Shown: positions 1 through 7,742, counted from the first letter of the stretch. The stretch is 59,141 bases of DNA from Halobacillus litoralis (GCF_009856355.1 NZ_WMEW01000017.1:1-59141), one strand, 5' to 3'. Numbers and translations are program-made. Notes: generated from the letters alone by a model not told the origin.

Positions 1-89
1 AAGGGATCCACTCGCTTCCCGCGCTCGACTTGCATGTATTAGGCACGCCGCCAGCGTTCGTCCTGAGCCAGGATCAAACTCTCCATAAA
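1..89 (-). rRNA. 16S ribosomal RNA, 5' end only (partial)
   Basis: Read on the minus strand, the sequence from about 89 downward begins TTTATGGAGAGTTTGATCC and continues with the universal 16S start (the 27F primer region and the GGCGGCGTGCCTAATACATG segment). Only about 89 nt are inside the window; the gene runs off the left edge. It is the first gene of the second rRNA operon bracketing this block. The exact mature 5' end is inferred by analogy with Bacillus. Confidence 0.97.
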
Positions 90-233
90 AGTAGTTTGAC
101 TTGCTCATCTGCACACCGAATGTGCTTTGTTTCAAATTCCTTCATTAAAGAAGAAATGTTTTGACGTACTGGTTGGTTCGTTCAGTTTTCAAAGATCAAA
201 TGTTGTCTGCCGTTTGAAAACAGCGACTTAATC
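90..233 (-). other. rRNA operon leader upstream of 16S
   Basis: Transcribed, non-coding leader between the rrn promoters and 16S. On the minus strand it carries the segment GATCTTTGAAAACTGAACGA (about 178-197), a motif I recognise from Bacillus rRNA operon leaders and spacers, thought to contribute to antitermination or RNase III processing. No tRNA gene is seen here. Confidence 0.6.
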
Positions 234-262
234 ATCTTAACATGTGTTGTTTTTCTTGTCAA
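234..262 (-). promoter_or_regulatory. rRNA operon promoter P2 (SigA)
   Basis: Minus strand: -35 TTGACA (257-262), 17-bp spacer, -10 TAAGAT (234-239). An A/T-rich block directly upstream of the -35 resembles an UP element. It is the promoter nearer to 16S. Confidence 0.85.
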
Positions 263-318
263 CAACTTTTTAAATTAATTTGATCAAGTGTTCGGCTGTC
301 GTTTTGGCGACAAATACT

Positions 319-347
319 AATTTACCATGTCTGAGAAGCAGTGTCAA
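319..347 (-). promoter_or_regulatory. rRNA operon promoter P1 (SigA)
   Basis: Minus strand: -35 TTGACA (342-347), 17-bp spacer, -10 TAAATT (319-324). The -35 and about 15 bp upstream nearly repeat those of P2, so the two rrn promoters look like tandem duplicates. Confidence 0.85.
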
Positions 348-463
348 CAACTTTTTTAAATTCAAATTTGAATTGGTTAGTAAGTCGTTTTGTTTCCCGA
401 CAACGTTTAATAATATAGCACAGGATTTAAAACATATGCAATACTTTTTTGCTTTTTTCTAAT

Positions 464-496
464 AAAAAAATCCTGTTCGGATGACAGGATTTTTCG
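464..496 (-). terminator. intrinsic terminator of the small gene at 502-723
   Basis: Inverted repeat AAAAATCCTGT / ACAGGATTTTT with a short loop, followed by a T run on the minus strand. It lies just after the stop codon at 502 and upstream of the rrn promoters, so it separates the two units. Confidence 0.8.
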
Positions 497-501
497 ATCT
501 G

Positions 502-723
502 CTAATTCTGCTTCTTTTTCCTGGGCATATACTGCAGGCATTCTTCCCTTGCAGCAAAACGGCGGAAGATCTGAAAAAGGACTTCATACCGTTCTTCCAT
601 GGCCTTCTTCATTCCTTGATCAATCCGGGGATCACCCAGATCAAAAGTGATTTCCTCCATTTCCCGCTTTAACAAGTACTCTATCTCACGGCGCTCCTGT
701 TCATTAATAATTAACCCATGCAT
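502..723 (-). CDS. small uncharacterised Bacillaceae protein (73 aa)
   Basis: A 73-residue highly charged protein that looks helical (rich in E, R and K), with the motif DLGDPRIDQGMKKAMEERY at about 29-47 and a basic C-terminus (PRKKK). It has no membrane segment and no signal peptide. A strong Shine-Dalgarno GGGAGGT stands about 9 nt before the ATG, and a terminator follows at 464-496, so it looks like a genuine single gene. It sits between pdaB (divergent) and the rRNA promoters. I recall similar short proteins at the same place in related bacilli but know no function; none is assigned. Confidence 0.75.
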   Translation of the reverse strand: MHGLIINEQERREIEYLLKREMEEITFDLGDPRIDQGMKKAMEERYEVLFQIFRRFAAREECLQYMPRKKKQN

Positions 724-782
724 CTGAAGTACCTCCCTGATAAACAGCTCTATTTATTTCTACCCTAATTTCATTGTTTTTA

Positions 783-811
783 GCATAGGTTGTCCGCTAT
801 TTCATATGTAT
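783..811 (+). promoter_or_regulatory. possible SigE-type promoter for pdaB
   Basis: Plus strand: GCATAGG (783-789) and CATATGTA (803-810), separated by 13 bp, resemble the sporulation SigE elements (-35 ATATT-like, -10 CATACAAT-like). The match is partial. It fits pdaB being a sporulation gene in Bacillus. Confidence 0.4.
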
Positions 812-842
812 AGAACATATTGGTAGGAAAGGAAGTCGATCC

Positions 843-1601
843 ATGAGCTTTTACACGTGGAAAACCGAAAGACTCAAGCGTTACGGCATTGTCGCTCTCC
901 TTGCTTTATTTTGTGCTCTGGCCCTGTGGATCGGCCGTTGGGAGCAGCTGCCCGCTTTTTCCAATAACGGGGAACCGCGTGCTCTTATACAGGGGAGCGG
1001 CGATCAGGATCATATCGCGCTTACCTTTAACATCAGCTGGGGAACGGACAAAGTCAATGAAGTGTTAAAACAGCTGGAAGCCCACCAAGTACAGGCCACG
1101 TTTTTCCTAAGCGGGGAATGGGCGGAAAGACACCCGGATATCGTCAAAACCATCCAGGAAGGAAAACATGAAATCGGGATGATGGGCTACACGTACGAAA
1201 GCTACCTTGAAAAAGAACCGAACCAAGTAGCCGGGGATTTAAAAAAAGCAGATGAGGCTTTTGCCAAGCTGGGCCTTGATGATATCCAATGGATACGTCC
1301 CCCGCACGGTCATATGAATAAGGATGTTCTGAAAACCATAGAACAAAACGGCATGCAGGCTGTCCAATGGAGTCTGAATCCACGGGACTGGGAAAATCCA
1401 GGCACGAATACCATCATTGATGCTGTATTAAATGAAAGCTCAAAAGGCGATATCATTGTGATGCACGCTTCGGATTCGGTGAAACAGACCCCTAAAGCTC
1501 TTGAAGTGATTCTTCCGGGCCTGAAGCAGAAAGGACTTACCTTCGTCAGTATTACCGAATTAGCCAGCGGAGGGGAAGCCAAAACAAGTCAAATCCAATA
1601 A
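843..1601 (+). CDS. pdaB: polysaccharide deacetylase family sporulation protein PdaB
   Basis: This 252-aa protein has an N-terminal membrane anchor (about 15-32) and a NodB-type domain (about 55-240). In Bacillus PdaB (YbaN) is needed to keep the spore cortex intact at late stages, acting in the space around the forespore. Family motifs are degenerate: motif 1 reads TFNISWG (N63 where the family catalytic Asp would be), motif 2 keeps H109 but has Met at the second His position, motif 3 is RPPHG (152-156), and motif 5 is MHASD (H208). Catalytic competence is doubtful. The RBS GGAAAGGAAG precedes the ATG. It is on the plus strand, divergent from the 73-aa gene and convergent with kbaA. Confidence 0.9.
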   Translation: MSFYTWKTERLKRYGIVALLALFCALALWIGRWEQLPAFSNNGEPRALIQGSGDQDHIALTFNISWGTDKVNEVLKQLEAHQVQATFFLSGEWAERHPDIVKTIQEGKHEIGMMGYTYESYLEKEPNQVAGDLKKADEAFAKLGLDDIQWIRPPHGHMNKDVLKTIEQNGMQAVQWSLNPRDWENPGTNTIIDAVLNESSKGDIIVMHASDSVKQTPKALEVILPGLKQKGLTFVSITELASGGEAKTSQIQ

Positions 1602-1602
1602 T

Positions 1603-1632
1603 AAAAAACCGCCGTATACGGCGGTTTTTTAA
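1603..1632. terminator. bidirectional terminator between pdaB and kbaA
   Basis: Perfect inverted repeat AAAAAACCGCCGTA / TACGGCGGTTTTTT, giving a T tract on either strand. It starts right after the pdaB stop codon and overlaps the kbaA stop codon, so it can serve both convergent genes. Confidence 0.9.
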
Positions 1633-2234
1633 GCTTTTTCAGTATGGTCCTGTCCTGTAAGACGGTGGAGCAGAAGAAGCTGGTAGGCATTGCAGATGAA
1701 CAAGGGAATGATCATCAGCCATACGTAGTCACTTCCGACAGCTCTAAGCGCCGGCACCCATTCAACCGTTGTGACCACCACCATGAAGAAAAGAGCCGGA
1801 AGAAACGCATGAGCATTCGTTTCCTTTGCTTTTATGTAAGCGATAATAAGCGACAACACCAACAGAACAGCCGCTGTCACGATATATCCCCATACAGATG
1901 AACCATCCTCAGAAGCCTGATAACGAAAATAAACCAGATCGAAAAGCGTAAAAGCGATTAAAAACAGCTGAACCGGTGTCCAGGCGGAACGGAACAGACC
2001 TTTCCCAAATTGGTTGACGGTCAGATAAGCGAAGAAGCCCATCTGACTGATAATGCTGAATATGAAACCCATACCTGCAAAGAATAAAAGCAGACCGAAA
2101 AGTTGAAACAATTGAAAGGGCTGCCAAAACTCGGCATACGAATCAAACTTAAAAAAGAAACTGGCTGCCAGGGTGACCCCGCCGCCGATCCATAACGTTG
2201 ATAAGAATAATTGAACCCACTTACGACTGTTCAC
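1629..2234 (-). CDS. kbaA: KinB-signalling pathway activation protein KbaA
   Basis: This 201-aa integral membrane protein has about six hydrophobic segments. In B. subtilis KbaA (198 aa) is required for the KinB sensor kinase branch of the sporulation phosphorelay. The start is taken at GTG (2232-2234), encoding VNSRKWVQLFLSTL, because a GGGGGAG Shine-Dalgarno lies 5 nt upstream and the resulting length fits the family; the frame is open to 2366 but that extension has no RBS. It is convergent with pdaB and divergent from gerD. Recognition is by size, topology, N-terminal sequence and gene order. Confidence 0.85.
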   Translation of the reverse strand: MNSRKWVQLFLSTLWIGGGVTLAASFFFKFDSYAEFWQPFQLFQLFGLLLFFAGMGFIFSIISQMGFFAYLTVNQFGKGLFRSAWTPVQLFLIAFTLFDLVYFRYQASEDGSSVWGYIVTAAVLLVLSLIIAYIKAKETNAHAFLPALFFMVVVTTVEWVPALRAVGSDYVWLMIIPLFICNAYQLLLLHRLTGQDHTEKA

Positions 2235-2307
2235 AAGCGCTCCCCCTATATGTACAAAAACTTTCTTCCCGTATTTTATCATGAAGCCTGCTTCTTTGCC
2301 TCCGAAC

Positions 2308-2336
2308 GCATAAAATTTGTCGAAACGCGAATAGTA
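2308..2336 (+). promoter_or_regulatory. possible SigG-type promoter for gerD
   Basis: Plus strand: GCATAA (2308-2313), 16-bp spacer, AATAGTA (2330-2336), resembling forespore SigG elements (GNATR and CATNNTA). A start about 10 bp downstream would leave a leader of about 27 nt before gerD. This fits forespore expression of gerD in Bacillus, but the match is not exact. Confidence 0.45.
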
Positions 2337-2372
2337 AGTGTATGGAGAACATAAGAAAGGGGACATGCAATA

Positions 2373-3008
2373 ATGTCCAGACTCCGTATATTGCTGCCCG
2401 TTCTCATTCTTGTTTTCCTGGCCGCTTGTAATGGTTCATCAGGAGCAAGTGAACAGGCGGACTATGATACCACCAAGAAAATGATGGTTGATATCCTTAA
2501 ATCCGACGATGGAAAAAAGGCGATGACTGAAGTTCTCTCCGATGAGGAAATGCAGCAGTCCATGGCCCTTGAGTCCGAAGTTGTCTCCCAGGCTGTACAG
2601 CAGACGTTGATATCTGAAGAAGGCAAAGCTTTCTGGAGTAAGCTTTTTTCCGACCCCACGTTTGTCCAGGAATTCAGCAAAGTTCTGGAGGATCAGCAGA
2701 AAGAGCTGATGAAGGGACTCATGAAGGATGCAGAATATCAGAAGTTGATGATTGAACTTTATAAAAACCCCGAAATGATGGAACAAATGGTTACTGTTAT
2801 GCAGGGGCAGAAGTTTAAGGCCCACTTGGAGACCACGATTGAGGAAACATTAAATAGTCCTGTCTTCCAAGCTAAGATGACAGAAACGCTGTTAAAAGCA
2901 GCAGAGGAAATGAGCAGCGGGGAACAGAGTGAACAATCCGAGGAAAGCGGCCAGCAGAGCGGCGGAAGTCAGTCTGAAAGTGGCAGCGAACAAGGCCAAA
3001 GCGGTTAA
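2373..3008 (+). CDS. gerD: spore germination lipoprotein GerD
   Basis: This 211-aa lipoprotein has a basic N-terminus, a hydrophobic stretch and the lipobox LAAC with the lipidated Cys at 19. In Bacillus GerD sits in the spore inner membrane and scaffolds clustering of nutrient germinant receptors. The body (about 30-180) is helical and Glu/Lys/Met-rich, as in the family. The last 30 residues are a low-complexity Ser/Glu/Gln/Gly tail. RBS AAAGGGGA lies 9 nt before ATG. It is on the plus strand with its own terminator, divergent from kbaA and convergent with salA. Confidence 0.93.
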   Translation: MSRLRILLPVLILVFLAACNGSSGASEQADYDTTKKMMVDILKSDDGKKAMTEVLSDEEMQQSMALESEVVSQAVQQTLISEEGKAFWSKLFSDPTFVQEFSKVLEDQQKELMKGLMKDAEYQKLMIELYKNPEMMEQMVTVMQGQKFKAHLETTIEETLNSPVFQAKMTETLLKAAEEMSSGEQSEQSEESGQQSGGSQSESGSEQGQSG

Positions 3009-3012
3009 CCCC

Positions 3013-3054
3013 ATAAAAAATCACGCGCCCCTTTTCGGGACGCGTGGTTTTTAT
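3013..3054. terminator. bidirectional terminator between gerD and salA
   Basis: Inverted repeat AAAAATCACGCG...CGCGTGGTTTTT with one mismatch, followed by T runs on both strands. It lies between the convergent stop codons of gerD and salA. Confidence 0.85.
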
Positions 3055-4103
3055 TAATATTTATCGATCACTTTAGCGGCCATATTCCGATAAATGACAC
3101 CGATCGGGTGGTCGGCCTGATAAACAGAAGGAGCAAAGACCTCTTCTTCTTCATAAGGCTGCTGCAAGGGAACGTGTCCAAGAACGGCAGTTTGGAGTGT
3201 GTCCGCAAGTTTCACACCGCCCCCACGGCCGAAGATAAACTCTTTGTTTCCTGTTTCTTTACTTTCAAAGTAAGCCATGTTCTCCACAACACCAAGGATT
3301 TCATGCTCTGTCTTAATAGCCATCTGTCCGGCACGAGCCGCTACGAAAGCAGCTGTCGGGTGCGGCGTCGTTACGATGATCTCTTTGGAAGAAGGAAGCA
3401 TGGAATGTACGTCCAGGGCTACGTCTCCCGTACCCGGAGGCAGGTCAAGAAGAAGATAGTCAAGATCTCCCCACTCCACTTCCTTAAAGAAGCTTGTCAG
3501 CATTTTCCCAAGCATCGGTCCACGCCAGATGATCGGAGAGTTATCTTCAACAAAGAAGCCCATAGATACAACTTTGACGCCAAAGCGTTCAACCGGAATG
3601 ATTTTTTCTCCACGGACGACCGGGCGTTCTTCCACGCCCATCATATCCGGCACGCTGAAACCATAAATATCCGCATCGATAATTCCAACCTTCTTACCCA
3701 GACGCGTTAACGCAACAGCAAGGTTTACAGTTACGGTGGATTTACCAACACCGCCCTTACCACTGGCGATGGAAATAAATTTCGTCTTCGTATTTCCGCT
3801 CAGCAAAGAAGCATCCTCTGATTCCTGAGCTGGCTGGAATTTCTGAACGACATCATCAGAGAGTTGATCGAAGCGAAGACCTACTGTAGCCGCTCCGCCG
3901 CTTTTCAGGGCATTGACGATCGTCTGCTGCAGTTCCATCTGCTCTGCCGTGTTCGTCTTTCCTATCAGGATTTTCACACTGACGTGGTTTTTCTCCTCCT
4001 TAATTTTCACTTCTTCCACTCCACCGGTTTCTTCCAGCGTTCTATGTAAAAATGGATCTTGAATAGGGTTCAGGATTTCTAGTACTTTCTCTTGTGTTAA
4101 CAA
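3054..4103 (-). CDS. salA: Mrp/ApbC-family P-loop ATPase SalA
   Basis: The 349-aa protein has an N-terminal MIP18/DUF59 domain (about 4-85) and a MinD/Mrp ATPase domain (about 107-345) with deviant Walker A GKGGVGKST (115-123), switch DADIYGFS and LLLDLPPGTGD. In B. subtilis SalA is a regulator that relieves ScoC repression of exoprotease genes. The protein contains no cysteine, so the CxxC that holds the Fe-S cluster in ApbC/Nbp35 relatives is absent; a regulatory ATPase is more likely than a cluster carrier. The start is TTG with AAGGATGGTG upstream. It follows cwlD. Confidence 0.9.
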   Translation of the reverse strand: MLTQEKVLEILNPIQDPFLHRTLEETGGVEEVKIKEEKNHVSVKILIGKTNTAEQMELQQTIVNALKSGGAATVGLRFDQLSDDVVQKFQPAQESEDASLLSGNTKTKFISIASGKGGVGKSTVTVNLAVALTRLGKKVGIIDADIYGFSVPDMMGVEERPVVRGEKIIPVERFGVKVVSMGFFVEDNSPIIWRGPMLGKMLTSFFKEVEWGDLDYLLLDLPPGTGDVALDVHSMLPSSKEIIVTTPHPTAAFVAARAGQMAIKTEHEILGVVENMAYFESKETGNKEFIFGRGGGVKLADTLQTAVLGHVPLQQPYEEEEVFAPSVYQADHPIGVIYRNMAAKVIDKY

Positions 4104-4140
4104 GCCGGTTCACCATCCTTAGAATATGATCGTTTCCTGT

Positions 4141-4168
4141 AGTATAACATACATGAAACGCTTTCTAA
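4141..4168 (-). promoter_or_regulatory. extended -10 promoter for salA
   Basis: Minus strand: -10 TATACT (4141-4146) preceded by TG (TGTTATACT), with a weak -35 TTAGAA (4163-4168) at 16 bp. The position just after the cwlD stop would give salA its own transcript. Confidence 0.5.
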
Positions 4169-4177
4169 GTGATTTGC

Positions 4178-4906
4178 TCAAGATCCATTTTCATCAGGGA
4201 ATTCCCGTTCAGTTACATATCGCAGCACGCCTTGATAGATCGAAGCTGCCATCTGCCTTTGATAATCCTCGGATTTCAATAATTCGCGTTCACGGTCATT
4301 GGATAAAAACCCAGCTTCTACCAGAGCCCCCGGTGCCTCCGCATGCTTCAGGATATAGATATTGCTGAGCCCCAGAGCCTCGCGCTTCGTATTGCCCATA
4401 TTGGTTTGTATCTCAGCCTGGATAAACTTGGCGAGGTATTCACTCTCCTCACTCTCCGGATAGTAAAAGGTCTGTGCCCCGCTCCATTTACCAGATGGGA
4501 TGGCATTTAAGTGCAGGCTCAAATATAAGTCCGCTTCTTTTTCTTCTATGAATTTCACACGATTGCTTATATCTTCCGACTTTCTCCTGGAAAGCCCGGA
4601 CGTTCCCTCTGAAGCGAGATCAGCATCTTCGTACCTGGTCATATATACAAGAGCTCCTGCCTGCTGGAGATAATCCTGCAGGTATTCCGCCATCTTCAAG
4701 GTAATGACTTTTTCCTCTGTCCCATCTCCACCGATGGCTCCTCCGTCCGGTCCTCCATGGCCGGGATCAAGGACGATAACTTTTCCGGACAGCGGCGATG
4801 ACCAAACCGTCCACGCATCCTTCACTTCCTGTATCGGATAGGAAACCATGCACACAAGGACAATAACACCAGCCAGCCAAAAAAAGGTCTTCAATCGTCG
4901 ACTCAC
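4178..4906 (-). CDS. cwlD: germination-specific N-acetylmuramoyl-L-alanine amidase CwlD
   Basis: The 242-aa protein has one N-terminal membrane segment/signal (about 7-25) and an Amidase_3 domain (about 42-232). Zinc ligands are visible as H50 (DPGHGG), E64 or E65 and H132 (LSLHLNA); the catalytic Glu is E197 (LVEAGF). In Bacillus CwlD acts in the mother cell and removes the stem peptide so that muramic-delta-lactam can form in spore cortex, which germination lytic enzymes later recognise. The start is GTG with GGGAG upstream. It is preceded by a very good SigE-like promoter, so it is probably its own sporulation transcript. Confidence 0.93.
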   Translation of the reverse strand: MSRRLKTFFWLAGVIVLVCMVSYPIQEVKDAWTVWSSPLSGKVIVLDPGHGGPDGGAIGGDGTEEKVITLKMAEYLQDYLQQAGALVYMTRYEDADLASEGTSGLSRRKSEDISNRVKFIEEKEADLYLSLHLNAIPSGKWSGAQTFYYPESEESEYLAKFIQAEIQTNMGNTKREALGLSNIYILKHAEAPGALVEAGFLSNDRERELLKSEDYQRQMAASIYQGVLRYVTEREFPDENGS

Positions 4907-4941
4907 AATCGCTCACACTCCCTTGTACTTCCCCTGACTCC

Positions 4942-4971
4942 ATTTATATGGGACAGGAGTCGGGAATATGA
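4942..4971 (-). promoter_or_regulatory. SigE-type sporulation promoter of cwlD
   Basis: Minus strand: -35 TCATATT (4965-4971), 14-bp spacer, -10 CATATAAAT (4942-4950). This matches the mother-cell SigE consensus (KMATATT, 14-15 bp, CATACAAT) almost fully. It lies 36 bp upstream of the cwlD GTG and downstream of the rpsI terminator. Confidence 0.75.
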
Positions 4972-5062
4972 GCAGTACAACCTGAACACCGACCTTAAAG
5001 CTGAACGTCCAGGAAGATGGAAACACCCCTTTGTTCAGGCTGTGGAAACTGCATCAGAGGAA

Positions 5063-5099
5063 TAAAAAAAGACTCCCAACCATCTGGTTGAGAGTCTTT
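5063..5099 (-). terminator. terminator of the rplM-rpsI unit
   Basis: Hairpin AAGACTCtCAACC / GGTTGgGAGTCTT followed by seven T on the minus strand, directly downstream of rpsI. It isolates the ribosomal genes from cwlD. Confidence 0.9.
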
Positions 5100-5114
5100 C
5101 GGATCGTCCAAAAC

Positions 5115-5507
5115 TTAACGCTTGGAGAATTGTGGCGCGCGACGAGCACCTTTAAGACCGTATTTCTTACGCTCTTTCATACGTGCGTCACGAGTCAATA
5201 GACCTGCGCGTTTAAGTGGTGTACGGTATTCTGGGTCAGCTTTAAGCAATGCACGGGCGATACCGTGACGGATTGCTCCTGCTTGTCCTGTGAATCCACC
5301 GCCGTCTACGTTTACGTAAACATCATAGTTACCTTCCGTTTCTGTTACAGCAAGAGGCTGCTTAAGAATCATACGAAGGGTTTCATATGGGAAAAAGTCT
5401 TCAGCATCACGTTTGTTAACTACTACACGACCAGTTCCTGGAACAAGACGTACACGAGCTGTTGAGCTCTTACGACGACCAGTACCGGAGTATTGTACTT
5501 GTGCCAC
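5115..5507 (-). CDS. rpsI: 30S ribosomal protein S9
   Basis: This 130-aa full-length S9 has the N-terminal [14 protein letters not shown] segment and the extreme C-terminal basic tail RRAPQFSKR that reaches the P-site tRNA. It belongs to the 30S head. An AGGAGGT Shine-Dalgarno precedes the ATG. It is the last gene of the rplM-rpsI pair and is followed by a terminator. Confidence 0.98.
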   Translation of the reverse strand: MAQVQYSGTGRRKSSTARVRLVPGTGRVVVNKRDAEDFFPYETLRMILKQPLAVTETEGNYDVYVNVDGGGFTGQAGAIRHGIARALLKADPEYRTPLKRAGLLTRDARMKERKKYGLKGARRAPQFSKR

Positions 5508-5524
5508 TAGATTACCTCCTTTAA

Positions 5525-5962
5525 TTATCCGCGAAGTTCGTAAACTTCTGGTTGTTGTGCTTCATGCTTGTGCTCAGATCCAGCATATACATGAAGTTTC
5601 TTGCCCATTTTACGTCCAAGACTTCCTTTTGGAAGCATGCCTTTAACAGCAAGTTCAAGCATCTGCTCTGGATATTTCGTACGCATTTCGTTAGCCGTAC
5701 GGGACTTCAGACCACCAGGGTGGTTGGAGTGACGATAGTATACCTTATCGTTGATTTTGTTACCTGTTAGTTCGATCTCACCAGCATTGATGATGATGAC
5801 GTGGTCACCAGTGTCAACGTGTGGTGTGTATGTTGGTTTGTTCTTACCGCGAAGGATCGCAGCAACTTCGCTCGCTAAACGGCCGAGTGTCTGCCCTGCA
5901 GCATCCACAACATACCATTTACGTTCAACGTTGTTTTCATTTGCCATGAAAGTTGTGCGCAT
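5525..5962 (-). CDS. rplM: 50S ribosomal protein L13
   Basis: The 145-aa early-assembly 50S protein carries the typical [17 protein letters not shown] and LPKGSLGR segments. The start is ATG at 5962 ([11 protein letters not shown]) because AGGAGGG lies 8 nt upstream; the frame continues to 5995 without an RBS. It is the first gene of rplM-rpsI, 17 nt before rpsI, behind its own promoter and a leader of about 120 nt that probably contains the L13 autoregulatory site. Confidence 0.97.
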   Translation of the reverse strand: MRTTFMANENNVERKWYVVDAAGQTLGRLASEVAAILRGKNKPTYTPHVDTGDHVIIINAGEIELTGNKINDKVYYRHSNHPGGLKSRTANEMRTKYPEQMLELAVKGMLPKGSLGRKMGKKLHVYAGSEHKHEAQQPEVYELRG

Positions 5963-6084
5963 ATCGGTTTCCCTCCTGAAATGTTTTATTATCACATAGA
6001 CTGATTAACTGCTTTATCATTTATCTCAAAGTACGATTAGTTTTCCGGGGCTAACCGTGGTACAGAAATAAAATGCCATAGAAT
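5963..6084 (-). promoter_or_regulatory. rplM 5' leader, candidate L13 autoregulatory leader
   Basis: About 120 nt lie between the promoter at 6085-6114 and the rplM RBS. Bacilli are known to have an L13-leader RNA family at this position. The stretch is A/T-rich with a GC core (CCACGGTTAGCCCCGG). I did not fold it, so the call rests on position and length. Confidence 0.45.
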
Positions 6085-6114
6085 ATAATATAACACTCTA
6101 TATTCATGTGTCAA
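6085..6114 (-). promoter_or_regulatory. SigA promoter of rplM-rpsI
   Basis: Minus strand: -35 TTGACA (6109-6114), 18-bp spacer, -10 TATTAT (6085-6090). It lies in the truA-rplM gap, where I see no convincing terminator after truA, so read-through may add to rplM expression. Confidence 0.85.
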
Positions 6115-6188
6115 GGGAATGCACACCTGGATTCGTTGTTTTTTTCCTGAGAAAAAGGATCCAATGACTGGAAAGAAGTCAATCCCCG

Positions 6189-6929
6189 TCAGTAATCAAC
6201 CTTCCAGAGGAATAACCCCTGAGGAGGCGCCGTCCTCCCCGCTGATTCACGGGAGCGGGCTTCAAGAATCCCGGGGATATCCTCCGGGGTCCGCTCTCCT
6301 TTTCCGACTTCAAGCAGTGTGCCGACGAGAATTCTGACCATATTGTATAAGAAACCGGACCCTTTAAAGGTGAACATCACTTCTTCTCCGCTGCTTTCTA
6401 CATCCGCTTTAAAAATCGTACGCACCTTGCTCCCCTTGATATCTGTCTTCGGGGAGCAGAACGACGTAAAATCATGTTCCCCTTCAATATAGGCGCACGC
6501 CTGTTTCATAGCTGCGACATTGAGAGGGGCTTTGACGTGAGAGGTATAGTGACGGCGGAACAAATCCGGATCCGGGTGGTTTCTCACAAAATACCGGTAT
6601 TCCTTGCCCGTTGTATCATACCGGGCATGAAAGCCGTCAGCCGGCTGATCGGCTTGCTTCACCTGGATATCATCCGGAAGCATTGAATTCAGCGCCCGCT
6701 TCCAATTACTGAGCGGGATTTCAAGCGGCGTATCAAAGTGGATGACCTGGCCGACCGCATGGACACGGGCGTCCGTTCTACCGGAAGCTGTCACCTTTAC
6801 GGGACTTCCTTTATGAATCTTTTTCAAAGCCTTCTCCAGCTCCGCCTGGACGGTGTTACCGTTCGGCTGGACCTGATAACCGGCATAACGGGTGCCATCG
6901 TATGCGATGATCATACGTATCCGATTCAT
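6189..6929 (-). CDS. truA: tRNA pseudouridine synthase A
   Basis: The 246-aa enzyme converts uridines 38-40 in the tRNA anticodon arm to pseudouridine. The catalytic Asp lies in GRTDARVHA (about D53 from the chosen start), and the family motifs AYDGTRYAGYQ and GSGFLYNMVR are present. The start is ATG at 6929 (MNRIRMIIAYDG), 8 nt after GGAGG; the in-frame GTG 9 nt further upstream overlaps that Shine-Dalgarno. It is 15 nt downstream of ecfT and probably cotranscribed with the ecf genes, as in B. subtilis. Confidence 0.97.
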   Translation of the reverse strand: MNRIRMIIAYDGTRYAGYQVQPNGNTVQAELEKALKKIHKGSPVKVTASGRTDARVHAVGQVIHFDTPLEIPLSNWKRALNSMLPDDIQVKQADQPADGFHARYDTTGKEYRYFVRNHPDPDLFRRHYTSHVKAPLNVAAMKQACAYIEGEHDFTSFCSPKTDIKGSKVRTIFKADVESSGEEVMFTFKGSGFLYNMVRILVGTLLEVGKGERTPEDIPGILEARSRESAGRTAPPQGLFLWKVDY

Positions 6930-6944
6930 GAACAGCACCTCCGA

Positions 6945-7742
6945 TCATTGACGGGTCAGGAAGAGAGCCGCTGCCAGCAGAATGAAAACCGCATACAGCA
7001 GCCAGTCCCTCCGTTCCAGTTTTAACTCTCTCAACTTCGTCCTTCCTTCGCCTCCCTGATAGCCACGCGCCTCCATCGCCATAGCGAGCTCCTCAGCGCG
7101 TTTAAAGGCACTGACAAACAAAGGGACCAGTAATGGCACAACTGCCTTCACACGGTCTTTAAAAGCGCCTGTGCGGAAGTCCACGCCTCTGGAAGCCTGT
7201 GCTTTCGATATTTTCTCTGTCTCCTGCATCAGCGTCGGAATGAAGCGGAGGGAGATCGACATCATAAGCGCCAGTTCATGTACAGGGAACTTCACTTTTT
7301 TTAAGGGGCCCAGCAGTTCTTCGATCGCGTCCGTAATCTCAATCGGCGTTGTTGTTAACGTAAGCAGAGAAGTAACGAGAATCAAAAGGAAGAACCTCAG
7401 GGAAATCGCCGCCCCCTGAACCAGCCCTTCCTCATAGACCGCCCAGCCAAACAGCCGGAACGCCACTTCTCCTTCTCTTGTTACAAACAAGTGGAGCAGG
7501 AACGTGAAGATCACCAGGAACCAGACCGGCTTCAACCCTTTCATAATATAAGTCAATGGAACCTTTGATAAAAGAGCGCTGGTCAATGCGAATAACGCGA
7601 GCACCCCATAGCTCATAACAGAGTTAGCAAAAAAGACGATCACGACATAAAAAAAGATGACAGCGATTTTGGAGCGGGGATCCAAACGGTGGATGACAGA
7701 ATCGGATGGAATATACTGACCGATAATCAGTGAACTACTCAC
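6945..7742 (-). CDS. ecfT: ECF transporter transmembrane component EcfT
   Basis: The 265-aa membrane protein is the shared T-component of a group II energy-coupling factor transporter. It links vitamin- or metal-binding S-components encoded elsewhere to the EcfA ATPases. Several hydrophobic segments occupy about 28-130 and the C-terminus. The coupling-helix motifs SRG (in QASRGVDF) and ARG (in MEARGY) are present. GTG start; its first 8 nt overlap the end of ecfA2 (GTGAGTAG), implying translational coupling. Confidence 0.95.
   Translation of the reverse strand: MSSSLIIGQYIPSDSVIHRLDPRSKIAVIFFYVVIVFFANSVMSYGVLALFALTSALLSKVPLTYIMKGLKPVWFLVIFTFLLHLFVTREGEVAFRLFGWAVYEEGLVQGAAISLRFFLLILVTSLLTLTTTPIEITDAIEELLGPLKKVKFPVHELALMMSISLRFIPTLMQETEKISKAQASRGVDFRTGAFKDRVKAVVPLLVPLFVSAFKRAEELAMAMEARGYQGGEGRTKLRELKLERRDWLLYAVFILLAAALFLTRQ

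Noticed and set aside
2235..2366. Longer KbaA start with 44 extra residues
   Set aside because: GGGGGAG lies 5 nt before the GTG at 2234 and the length then fits KbaA; the extension overlaps the probable gerD promoter region.
6115..6188. Possible terminator after truA
   Set aside because: The only stem (TTTTTC/GAAAAA) is A/T-rich and has no T run after it on the minus strand.
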